Assembly (NCBI RefSeq): GCF_029227915.1
Contig: NC_079877.1
Location: forward strand, 29,475,851-29,539,850
From: Hydractinia symbiolongicarpus
Lineage: Eukaryota > Cnidaria > Hydrozoa > Anthoathecata > Hydractiniidae
Direction: 5' to 3'
Length of the DNA: 64,000 bases
The position numbers and the translations under genes were made by a program. Positions 1 to 11,900 of the stretch are shown here, in pieces. Within the stretch, counting starts at the first letter, position 1. The number at the start of each line of letters is the position of its first letter. A model generated the notes under the pieces. That model worked only from the letters and a program-made list of their open reading frames with translations. It was not told the DNA's origin and ran no database searches.

Positions 1-2
1 TA

Positions 3-3000
3 AAAGAAGCAGAAGAAGGTATTCATAAACAAAATGAATTGATTAAAGAAAAAGAAGTAGTTTTTGAACAAGTGCACAATGATTTTTTATCTCTGCGTAG
101 CGAATTTGATGTGTTAAATAAGCAGAAGGTTGAATTTGAACAAAATGTTGTCTCCACACAGGAACTTTTAACTCAAAAAAATATTGTTATTGAAGAATTA
201 AAAACAAACATTGCAAATCTGGAAGAAGACATGGAGAAGTCGTCAGTGGTGAACAATAAATTGCAAACCTTACATGAAGAAATAAAGTACAAGGATATTC
301 TCATTTCAGATCTTACTGCAGAAGTTAATGAACTGGGTAATGAAAAAGTAAAGGTGAAGGAAAGTAAAAATCTTTCCACCAGTTGCTTATCTAGTTATAC
401 ACAAACTGAACAAGAAATTTTAAATCTTGATTCTAATTTCACTCAGACTGATGCCGTTATTTCAAGCGATAATGCTGATGATAAATTGACAGAAGAAAAA
501 ACAGAGAAAATGAGTCACCTTCAAAAGGAGGTCAAAAATTTGAAACAGATCATCAAAGATATACAAGTGGATTCTGTCAATATGAAAACGTCTGAGGAGA
601 ATTACTTAAATGAGTTGCGCGAGAAGCAAGCTATCATAGACAGAATGAATATGGAAGTTGAGTCACTACAACTCTCTATTACTGAAAACGTGCAGAAAGT
701 GAATGAGAGTGACATGCATACCGAACAGATTCAGATGGAATTAGCTAAAAGAAGCGCTAAATACGATGATTTAGTTAAAACTTTGTCTTTTGCACAAGAT
801 GCTGTCAAAGAGTTAGAAGATTCTTTGACTGAAAAAGATGAAGTGATAAAGAAGAACGCTAGAGAGTTTGTTGAAAGTGATAATAAAATGAAAGAAGAGC
901 TGTTGGAAATGTCTGAAAATCTATCACTCATGGAAACTGAAAACAAAGGTTTAACAGATGAATTAAATCGTAGAGAAGCCCAATGTAGTCACTTTGAAGC
1001 TCTTGTTGAAGAGAAGCAGCAGTTAGTACAGTCGTTGAAAGAGTCGCTTAATCAGCAAAATGATGGTAATGACGGTAAGGTCATTGCAGAATTTGAACAA
1101 TATAAAATTAGCTATCAAAAGTTAGAGGATGAATTGCAGTCGGCCTTAAACAGAATTGAGGAATTGGAACAGAAATTAAAGGAAAGATATGAAACAACAG
1201 AACAACTTGAATTGCTTGTGAAGGAGAAAGGAGAAAAAGGAAACAAATTTCGAAATGTGGCGATAAAAGCTAAAAAAGAGCTGGAAGGTCTACGTACGCA
1301 GTATGAAGTTGAGAAGCGAACTTTGGAAGAACAAGTTAAATTGTTGTTGGAAGAAGGAAAAACAATGAAAAACGAGCTTGTGCAGCAAAAAACTGAATGT
1401 GGGAAACACGAAGAAGAGTTTGAAGTGAGTTCATTTTTACAATACAATAATACTATATGCATGATACAATAATACTATATGCATGTGCGATCTTTATTTT
1501 TTTATTTTTGTGTTAACTCTTAAAAATTCATGCTCCATTATTTCAATGATTAAAAAGGTTAAATACGATAGTATAAAGAACAGGAGATTATACCATAAGG
1601 AAGATAGGGTTTACAAAGGTTTTTGTGTTTGTAATAGCATTTTACCATACCTCAGATGCCATCATTTTTGTATATTGATCACACGCGATAGCGACTTATG
1701 AATTAGTGTCTGTCCATCCGTTGTATGTCACATCAGGATTTGTTCATTAGATTTTTTCCAATATTATGCACAAAGTTACTTATCAACAAATGTTAAAAAG
1801 TGACATTTTTAGATTTTTGGTTGTTTTTTTTTTTTTTTATGCTCATTTTTAACATTCACGTGGGACCTTTAAGATGTAAACTTGTTCTATACAGCACTTT
1901 GAAGCAGCTATGCGGTGTTGCAAAAATTATATAAATCTAAATTATTGAATTATTTAATAACCTACCTAACTCAGACCAGAGCAGGAACACTAAAAAATAT
2001 TTTTGATACTTTGACAATTAGAGCTATCCCACTACACATTTTGACATTTTACATTTGTGTTACTTTATTTGTAAGTTTTTAGTGCATAAAATAGGCTGAC
2101 TTTGTGGGTGAATTGAGAATGTCAAGATAATGTCAAAATTAGTCTGATCAGTAAATATTTAGGCATTCAACAAATTTCTTTATAAAGCAATTTGTTACTT
2201 TTCCATATGTAGTCAAAAGTGGATTAAATTTTTTAGATTAAAAAAATGAGCCTTGTGAACTACATAGGAATATCATCTGTTAAATTTGTTTTTGGTCTCT
2301 TCTTTCTTATATCATATTATCTCAAGTTGTTTTCTTTATCGCCAGAACTCTAGAACACGACTAACTACATGCACAGGCCTCCAAAGGTTGTAATATGACC
2401 TGTAATTTTTTTTCTTTCTTCTTTCAGGAAATGCAGAATGAGATCAAATCCCTGCAACAGCAAATCAGTGTTGAAAAGGAGAAAACGTTAAAGGTTGATC
2501 AAGAGAAGGATGTTTTGAATATTAAACTCGAGCAGATGGCAGTTAGTTTCAGTGCCAATGAAAATAAAATTGAAAATCTGACTTTGGAGATTGCTGAAAA
2601 TGATGTCGAAAAAGGAAAATTAGAGTCAGCTATGACGGAAATGGAAGAAAAATTAAAGAAGAGCGAAGAAATGCTGAAATTGAAAAATGAAGAGCTCGAT
2701 AAGCTAAAAACAGAGTATGAAACCCTCCAAAAGAATCTTGGGCATGCTGAAAAGGTATTTTATACTTTTATGTTTTTTGAAACCTTAGTGATATTAACCT
2801 TTATGATGATTCTATAGTAGTATGTAGTAGCTGTGATTGTTTTGTTTTTATTTGCTTCATTTATATACTAACCAATTAGATTCATATTTACAGATTAAGT
2901 TGATTATCTAGAAGAGTAAGCTACAATATTTGTTTATCTAAAAACTAAGTGGGAATATGTATTTTGAGTGCAATCTCTGAATATTGTGTTACACTCAGAT

Positions 3001-6000
3001 ATACGTCTACGCTTCTAAAGCTTAACCGCTATATTTAAACGTCTTTGCAACAAAATTTAGCTTCCCATGCATGCATGCACCCTAACTATTGATTTTGTGT
3101 TGTAACAATCAAAGGCTAAATAAATTATATATTTTGTAGGAAACACAACAGATGAATGTGATGAATCTTGAAATAAAAGATTACTTGCGCACTATTGACA
3201 ATTTGCAAGCAAAATCTCAAGAGAAGGAAAAATTATTAAATGAATCACAAGAAATTATATCTAACTTAAAAGAACAGCAAAATAATTTAACCACTGAACT
3301 TGGTAAGGCTGGGATTTTGAGTTTTACGTTGCATCTTAAAAACTTTCCGCAATTTGGGATAACATGCAGTTCTGCCACAGAACTGAAACTCTGAAAGCTG
3401 TGATCTTTAAAAATTATGAAAACCTGTGATTTTCGAGTTCTGTGCTCTTGGTCAAGGTTGCAGATGTCGCAAGCTCGCTTTGAACTTTTGATCTCAGGGT
3501 TTGTATTTCACCTGTCAGTAACCGTTTAAAATTGTCTTTGACAGTCCTGAAAATTTCTATGTACACTCAATCTTTCACGATAATATTAGTCTTCTTTTAG
3601 TATTTTAGTCGAATCATTTATTTCATCTGGTCGTGTGAATGTAACACTGTCATTATACAATACTTTTTGTTGTCTAGACTTATTGAAAAAAGTCCGAAAT
3701 GATCAAGAAGAGCGCAATCGTAAATTGAAACAATTCATAGTAAAATTGAAAAAAGAAGTTGCTGATGGAAAAATGGAAAACGCATCAAAAGGGAAGGAAC
3801 AAGCTGAGTTACTTTGTACAACAGAAGCGTTGAAACACAATATTGACGAACTTAAGTTGGAGGTATCCAATTTGTTAAAAGAAAAGAACGTTCTGACGGA
3901 ACAGGTGTGTTTCTTTAACCGTTTTGAGTAAGAATGTGTGTTACTCTCTAGCTTTCTTTTGCAATGTTTGATAGTGTCAAGAAGTAAAAAGGGTTTATGT
4001 TAAATCTATTTGGAATTTCAAACTGTCACTATTTCTTGCTAAACTTGTGTAGTGGTAGCACTTTTAGCTTTTGATTGTAAAGTTGCAGTTTTGAATCCCC
4101 ACCCAAGCGCGCTTTGTCGACTCTTTTTCCTGACTGCAGTTCGTCATATAATCAAAATTGCAGATGGTGTACCCACCCCAGCACTTTAAATGCAGATTTG
4201 TCAGCCTTTTTACTAAGTGCAAGCATTCTAGAGCATGCTGTACAATTCTCTATGAAGCAATGTAACATAGTTTTAATGTATATGAAGTGAGGGGTGGTGG
4301 TCTTATTATTATTCAGCTATTTTATTGCTCGGCTGAAAATAACTCCACGTCTTCCCGCGGAGATAACGCAGAATGGAATGTGGTTGCTTAGCAACATTGG
4401 GTGTGGTATATCGAGCCTATTACTTTTTTAATTCCCATGTTGTGTAATACCTATGTCTTGTTTACTAGCTCAAGTCTGCGCACGAGTCACACGAAAAAAT
4501 GCGCCAAACTTTGGAGGTTAAATTTGCACGTGTAAACAGTGACTTATCATCTTCGCAAAGAGTGTACAAAGAGCTTCAGGAGGAATATGAAAATTATAAA
4601 GTTCGCGCACACAATGTTCTGAAACAACAAAAATCGTTAAAGGTCGATTCTGAAAAAGAGATTGATAATATTGAAAGGTGAGTTTTTCGTCCTTTTTTCG
4701 AATCCTTTTTCTTTATGGAAAGTAGTTGAGCTCTTCTCGCCCAATTTTGTTTTTGTTGCTCAATGAAACAGCTAAAAATTTGTTAAAATAACTTTAAACT
4801 AAATAACTTTTCGTAAAGTTTCTTTTACTTGTTAATTGGTAAATTTATTTGTCGTTTGAATGCAAAATAGTCATGGGAAAAAGCTGGGTAAACAAAAAGA
4901 GAACACAGTTCTTCTCTAAAACTACAAGTGTCCATACTTGTATTTCCTCCACCTAATTATTTAGTTTTACTCGTTTGGGGAATTTTTTCACCATTTTTTA
5001 ACGACTTATCTGTATAATAACAACTGTTTCAGTAATTCAGTATGTTGACTGGCGAACCTGCAGAAATTTTATTTACAGGTTAACTAATTGTTGTTATTAA
5101 CGCCTGTATTTTGTCCCTGCGCGAGACCGAAGTCGTGTTAAAGAACACACGACACTTTTATGCAATATTTACTGATCATACTGACCCGCGTAGGAAAAAT
5201 CAGAATTTTTTTAAGCACGAAATTTCCCCGTATATTTTAGAGCACGTTTGGAGGACATGGCAGAACAGCTAAAGTTAAAGCTTCAAGAGACGGCTCAAAG
5301 GTTAAACGTGTTGCAAAGTGATCATGGGGAGCTGGAACTAGAATACGAACGTTTGCAAACGAGACATAAACAATTTGTTGAAGAGATTACAGAGAAAGAA
5401 ACAGGCTGGAAACAAAGGTGGATAGTTGTATTTATTGATTTATTCATTAATTAAGCATCGTTCGCTAGATTATTTTCTCAAGAACATAAACAGGATCCTT
5501 CAAGTTCGTTCTGCAATTTGTGTTCCTCCTGCTAAATACTGTAAATCAGCCTGTTTTTATCGGTTAGAGCAAGTAAAATGTAGAGAATGTCTAGTTAAGA
5601 TTTTTTGTGTATTTTCTCAGTTTTAAAATCAAATGTTTTACTTAGATTCGAACAATTCAAAATTGACAAGACGACCAAAATATTGGAATATGAGGACAAA
5701 ATTAAATTGCTGACGAAAGAAAACGAAGCTCTTCTGCGATCTGCAAAAGTGAGTTTTATTTTTGTTTTAAAAGGATACTTTGAATTTTGTTTACCTTGAT
5801 TCGTGTCTTGTTTACATTGTGACAGAAAACCTGGAAACTAAATTACTTTTAAACGTTTTAAAGGAAAACTCGGAAATGATGAAAGCCGATGAAGAAAATT
5901 ACACAAAAGAGATTTCTTCACTTAAAGAAGAATTAAAAAAACTGCAAGAGCAAACAAGAAGTCATACTCCACCGCGGAGACTCGATCTCCAGAAACAAGA

Positions 6001-9000
6001 TTCAGTCGAATCAAAGAGTGAAAGTCACATGTCACTTAGTTTTAAGTCCGTGTTGGAGAGACAAGAAGGAGAGGTAGGATTTTTTTTTTTGATGTAACTG
6101 TCGATGGGAATCAAACACTCGTCATAACAAATTGTCAGGAAATATTTGTTTATGACACAGACGAGTGGTTTTATTTCCGTATAACAACCAACCGTGCACA
6201 GGGTTTCTAGCAAATCAAAGGAATTCGGAGTATCAGGGAAAAGTTTAAAATTTTCTTCTTCTTTTTCAAAAAAGACTTGTATCATATTGTTTAGGTTTTA
6301 AAAATCACGGGGAAATGTGCTAGAAACCCTGATGCGAATGGTCAAATATTTGACGCTACTGTCAAATTCAAGCTATGTGCGTGTAGTTGCTTGGGCACAA
6401 GAATCAAATATATTTTGAATAATTTTATCCCCTGCTTCAGGCTAGCAAAAATAGTATTTCGTAACATCGCCACTATCTGGCTTGTGATTGGCCAGATCTG
6501 TACACAAATAGTATGATAAATAGCTGACAATTGAACAAAGTAGAGTTGTTACAATCTTTGCATAAGTATATGTGCCAAGTGTTACTTTGGTTGATTTCGT
6601 GTGTCGGTTACACGGCATGCATAACAAAATGCGAATTTATACGAAAAATCAGTAAACATTCGTGTTAAATAATAATTTAAATTTTCACATTGCCAACCAG
6701 GACTTTGTTTTCTGACATTAGAACATGCTAATTTAGAGAAACTAAAGGCGCTTTAGCTTTTAGTGAGATTTGAACCTAGGTTTCGTCTTGAGAGGTTTAA
6801 CAACGACAATTTTACTTTTGTATACGTGTTTATTTTTGCAGGGAATGGATCAAAAGGAACTTGAATTAATCGATACATTAAGTCAGCGTGTAAGTATTGT
6901 TTGTTGTTTTTGGTCTAACACTACGTAATATCGAGTGAAGAAATTCGAAATCAAGTGAAGAAACTCAAAATTGAGTAAAAAAAGTCAAAATTGAGTAAAG
7001 AAACTCCAAATAGAGTGAAAACACTCAAAAGTGAATAGGGACAGCCAAAATATTACTCTTCTGTCTCTATAAGGCAAGAGACTTGTAATGATATATATAT
7101 GTAAATTAATAATCTGCAGAGGAAGTACCAGGGTAAGTGTGGGTAAAAGTTGGGTAAATGCTCTCCTTTTTACTCCAATGACATAATTGGTTTTTTTGTC
7201 TCTAAAGCTTTTTAAAAGAAGCCTATTAAGCTATTTTAACGTCACTTAACCATGCTATTTTGTTGTGTTCGTTCTTAGTCTCCTTCATCCGTTCCGCACA
7301 CACCTTTATCACCATCAGCCTCATCTGTGTTGGAGAAGATCCTATCTCCTAGCGAACAGTACTTAGCATCTCCACAAAGTAAGTCTTTATTTGTATATTT
7401 CTGTTTGTTTATTTATTTACTAGTCGTAAACGCGTGGTAAATTCACCTGTCCCTCCATCGCTATCTCGTGTATTGTTTGCCTGGTGGCATAAAGTAATTG
7501 AATTACTCTGCGGGGGTGCGAAATAAAGCTAATTTTGAAAACACGGCACACGGCACGGCCATTATTGGAGTAGAGAATTATGGACTTTTTTATTTTTTTA
7601 ACTTGTTCTCTTGTTTGCAAGAATCTTTTCTTGCATATCATACAAGCGTCCTAAACATTGATATTTTTGCAGCAACCTAACCATAATCTGTTTTCAATAT
7701 TCAGCTCCAGGTACAATGAGAGAAGAATTGTTTACTCTAAGATCATCTTTATCAACATCGCTAAAGAAAAACGAACATTTAACCGCAGTAAGTCGTTTAA
7801 ATAGGTCGTATTTGGATTGTTTTGATAATATTTGGTGTGAAAGGAATTGAGAACGAAGTACCGTACTAAATGTGCAATTAAATACCATTTCAAAACTAAC
7901 ACTTTTATCTTAGGTGTAAGCAATAGGTAATAGAATCTGCTGCACGTGCTTGACATCTTACGAATTTTTTAGCTTTTACGGGACTGCGAGGCAAATGCAA
8001 GTAGACTGGATGAGCAAGCTAAAGTCTTAAAAGACGAAATAAGAAGGTGATCATTTTTGTCTGCGCAAGGAGTGTGTGTTAATTAGAAGGCAAAGCAGAA
8101 ATTTTCCTTTGCTTCTAAGAAATATTTAATTTCTCTCTTCTTACGCTTTCCCGCACTAACTATACAATCGTTTTCTCATTTCAAAATTTATTTTACTTTG
8201 TTTAGACTTGAACGTAATGAACAGCGTGAGCAAGCACTCTCGAATTTGGAATACTTAAAGAATGTAATTATTAAAGTAGGTTAAATTTTGTTTCAGTTTA
8301 CTGAGCCAACACCGGTTTGACATATTGCAAAACAGTGCTAAAGTTGGCAACTAAACATTATTCAGTGTGAATTACACGCATTATTTTATAGCTGTATTTT
8401 AATATCATTCACACGCAGCTTTTTTTATAAAGCATCACTTTTTTTGGCTGAGGCTGAGATTTGTGCGGATGTCTTTCTTATTTTTACAGGCTCATCTAAT
8501 CTTACTTGTTACTTTTTTACTAATTAATTCAGAGAATCAGTTTTAAGCTTTTACTTTCTCCGACAGGCTACTGTACCAATTAAAATCAAAGTTTTGGTTG
8601 CGTATACATAAAATCGTTCATTTTTGTTTGTGTTTATTTTCAGTTCTTAAAAGTTGGAGTTGTAGAGCGACAACAGTTGATCCCGGTCATCTGCACCATG
8701 TTAAAATTGAGTAGCGAAGAAAAGATATTTATTACAGAGTTCGCCAAAGGTAGGAAGTTACATTGAATATTTTCATTAGACTTTTAAGGCATGGTTGTGT
8801 AGTTGGTATCCTATCCCAATCCGAGTCAGCGGCTAGGATTATGTTCAATTCTATTGCCTTAATGATACTACCTGTCGCGGGTAGATAATTTGTGGTTCGA
8901 AAATATATACATTTTGCGGGTATTGATATTCGCAAATGGCTGTTAGTAAAATATTTCAAAAAAACATTTTTTTAATAAAATGTTTAACACAAAATCGAAT

Positions 9001-9210
9001 TCGATCTTAAGAATATTCCGCGGGTGCATAATTTCCCAAATTTGTGCAAAATATGGCGAAGATATGGCTTTTTTTCTGGTTAAATAAATTATGCTTTGAT
9101 CTGCAAGAAACTATAACTTATTTGTTTTGTCTTTTTTAGGAGATGAAGCTGACACATCTGACGACAGTTCTTGGTCGAGTTATGTGTATCGCTGGACGTC
9201 ACTATCGTGA
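3..9210 (+). CDS. GCC2: GCC2 (GRIP and coiled-coil golgin), 3' part, 15 exons
   Basis: This is a trans-Golgi tethering golgin; family members bind Arl/Rab GTPases through a C-terminal GRIP domain. Exons: 3-1424, 2428-2754, 3140-3302, 3678-3904, 4469-4677, 5241-5417, 5646-5748, 5864-6073, 6842-6889, 7279-7378, 7705-7787, 7973-8046, 8206-8275, 8644-8749, 9140-9210. All junctions are AG/GT and phase-compatible, giving 1129 residues in the window. The reading frame is already open at base 3, so the 5' end lies outside. The first eight exons encode almost continuous Glu/Lys/Leu-rich coiled coil; a Ser/Pro-rich linker follows (exons 8-11). The end carries NLEYLKNVIIKFL and QQLIPVICTMLKLS, the GRIP core, then a WSSYVYRW tail like that of vertebrate GCC2, which separates it from GCC1 and other GRIP golgins. 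The small exon 6842-6889 and the exact start of exon 8 are the least certain. Confidence 0.9.
4040..4107 (+). repeat. tRNA-derived (SINE-like) sequence in GCC2 intron 4
   Basis: The segment contains an A-box-like GTGTAGTGGTAGCAC and, about 40 bases later, a degenerate B box GTTTTGAATCC. The spacing is that of a tRNA internal promoter, but the stems do not close well, so this is a SINE head or tRNA pseudogene rather than a working tRNA. Confidence 0.45.
6199..6331. repeat. 133-bp element with 14-bp perfect terminal inverted repeats
   Basis: CAGGGTTTCTAGCA at 6199-6212 is repeated exactly in inverted orientation at 6318-6331, inside GCC2 intron 8. The size and ends suggest a MITE or solo foldback. 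The bases immediately outside do not form a clean target-site duplication, so the class is not assigned. Confidence 0.5.
6931..7036. repeat. about 20-bp minisatellite in GCC2 intron 9
   Basis: About five imperfect copies of a unit reading roughly GAGTGAAGAAACTCAAAATT run head to tail just downstream of the 48-bp exon 9. Copies differ by scattered substitutions. Confidence 0.6.
8788..8859 (+). repeat. tRNA-like remnant in GCC2 intron 14
   Basis: A 72-base stretch starts GGCA and ends TGCC. It has an A-box-like TGTGTAGTTGG and a B-box-like ATGTTCAATTC at tRNA spacing. Only part of the acceptor stem pairs, so it is most likely a tRNA-derived repeat head or pseudogene. Confidence 0.35.
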
Positions 9211-9642
9211 TTAGTTGACGGCGTCGTATTTTGAACCAAGTTATCGCCAAATGATTTGATCATCTTTAGTAAAACGGTGCCGTTCTTGAACATTATTAAG
9301 TTTTGTTGGTATCAGTGACTGTCGTAAATATGGCACATCAAAGAGGGTAAAGTCACACTATCAGTTGTCAATGGTTACCGTGACGACACTATGAATAACG
9401 CAAAAGTCGTGATGTTTTGTGAATATCGATACTAATCTTTCTGTCGGAAGACGTTAAAATTTATTTATTTATGTATTTATTGACAGGGATTTAGTATTTT
9501 TTTCACGACATTTTTTTGATAGAGTAGATCTTCTGTTATTTTACGAAAAAATTTTCTAGCAAATGCATAAAAAGGAAAATTTATAATTTTTCTAGTATGC
9601 CTTTTCTTTTAAAAACAATTTACTATCTGAACCGGACAAAAT

Positions 9643-9648
9643 AATAAA
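9643..9648 (+). promoter_or_regulatory. poly(A) signal AATAAA for GCC2
   Basis: This is an AATAAA hexamer about 430 bases after the GCC2 stop codon, in AT-rich 3' UTR-like sequence. It is the best candidate for the 3' end of the transcript. Confidence 0.5.
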
Positions 9649-9649
9649 G

Positions 9650-11900
9650 TTTAGTTTGGCACAGTGAGACAGGTTGGGGTAATTAAGACTAATATGGGTG
9701 ATTACCTGTTTGAACACGGCTTTTTATTTCAAGAAGCTTTGCCACAAAGTAAAACATAATTCTTCTCTTTTTTGAAACTTATTTGTACCTGTCCACAAAA
9801 ATTTTATCATCAGAATATTTTTCCGCTGTCAAGGAATAAAAAAAAATTGGAAATTTTGTTTTCTGTTTTGTTATTGCAGTAGACATCCAGCTTGTGTAGT
9901 ATCGCTTCACCTTGAATCTTTTAATAGGAATCTGGTTCATAGGAAGCGTAATTCGAACCGGTATGAAGTTTCGTCTGGACTTAAAATACATTTTGTATAG
10001 ATTTATAACAAATTTGTAATTGATAGTACAAGTTTTGGGAATGCAAAGTATACGCTCTAATTCTTCGTGAGTAAAAACTATAGAGACACAAAATAATGTA
10101 TTTTTAGAGTATATTTTCTAAGCAAATTAAATTTAGAATAAAATTTAGTATTACACGTGTCTGGATGCGTTTTTTCTTACAACTTTAAAGCAGCGAGATC
10201 GGTGCCCAGTATAAAAACACCACAGCGCACATTACATGCTCAATTAAAAACACGAAACTTTAAATAGATTTGTAAAAGCGTGTATTCTGTTTTGCCAAAA
10301 ATTTTTTTCCTAAAAACACAGTACTCATTCCTTCATAGATACAAAAGATGAAAAACTATTACTTAAAACCTTTCAATGATGTGTTGTAGTGTGATCCTCT
10401 CGTCCCCTTCCTCCGTAACTTTTAATGTCAAATTAAACAGGTTTAAAGTGACTTCACAATCATCGCGACTGTGTTGATAGTAAATACTGAAGCTTTATTT
10501 TAGGTTAAAGACTCAGAATCACTATACAAGTTAATAAACGCATGTTGCGGGTGTTAAAGATGTTCTTATCCCCTGGTTTTAAGTAGACGGAAATTAAATA
10601 GGCGGAAATAGGATATTTGACGTCGGCTTAATACGGATGTTTATGATAAACGTGAGACTTAGACACACCCCTGAAGAGTAAAAAAAATCAGGGTGTTTTA
10701 ACAGACCTAGAAAACTTTGAATATTCTTGGGAGAAAAACCGTGAAAACTATAAATTTAGATTTTTCAAAAAAAAACAAAAAAAAACGTATCTGTCCAGTT
10801 ATGGGACATACCTTATTAAAATCTTTCCAGTCCAGTCTACTTAGTCTTAAAGTATTAAAATACACGATTAATGTAAATCAATTGGTTTAGGCAAGAAAAT
10901 AAAAACATAGATATGGCATCTGGGTCAAGCTTCAAAATATCTTTTGAATCCAAAAATCATTTATCAGCTGTCTGTTCCAAATAGAGAAGAAAAAACACAG
11001 AATATCGCTCGAGAAAACTTTTGGACAAAAGAAATGTCCGAAAAAGTCTCAAAAGCTTATCACTAGTGGATGGATATTAAAAGCATACCTAAATACTAAA
11101 ATTTTAAAAATGATAAGCACAATCGAATTAAAAATTCCTGAAAGAGAAAAAAAACCCGGCGTACGTCAAATGTCGGAAAGATGGGGTCGAATTAACATGT
11201 TCGTTTCTATGACAACCATGTCTATGCATGAAACATTTTAACAAGATTTGTCTACAAAAGTGCACGTGGAAAAAAAAAGAAGAAAAATATTATACGAAAA
11301 AAAAAAATAGAGAGAAAAAAATTGAACATAAACACCGTAAGTTGTTACACATTTTTGATATTTTGTATTTTGTAACATCGATAGGAATTACTGATAGTTC
11401 ATAACAATGATTTGTTTAAATTACAAAATCATGTGGAAAATATTGCAGCCCTTTTTAAGTCAACAAGGTAAAATGTTTTTAACCAACCACATGTACAGAA
11501 ATCAGCTTTTCTACCAAATAAAGATAGAAGACACCATATTTCAATACGTTTACCTGGTATGGGGAGGAAGACAGAAAGTGTCAGCGACAAATTCGAATTT
11601 TTATATTTTCTTAATTAAATCCAAAAAGTTTGAATTCACCTTTTAATGACGTCACAAGTTATTAGACATTTGTTAAAACCCCATATTAAACTCTCTAAAA
11701 AGAAACTGCTACCAATTCCCTATACTTTTAAGGCCCAAAAAGCCTATACCAAATTATAAAAATATATAATAACCCTATTAGTGGAATAAATATAGTGCCA
11801 TGTTTTTAAAAAAGGTTTAGGAATCATAAATAAAATAAATAAACAAATAAATAAAAACTACTCTGGTTCGATGTATTACGGTTTAGTTAGTTAGTGTTTT
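9650..11900. other. intergenic, no recognisable gene
   Basis: AT-rich sequence between the 3' ends of GCC2 and the fucosyltransferase gene, which converge. An open frame at 11407-11646 (+) has no recognisable domain and no coding-like neighbours. No TE protein or structured repeat was seen. Confidence 0.5.

Noticed and set aside
6199-6331. hAT-type MITE (ends start CAGGG)
   Set aside because: No matching 8-bp duplication flanks it, so the class is left open.
11407-11646. 79-residue plus-strand frame downstream of the fucosyltransferase gene
   Set aside because: No domain, low complexity, no splice partners. Probably chance in AT-rich DNA.
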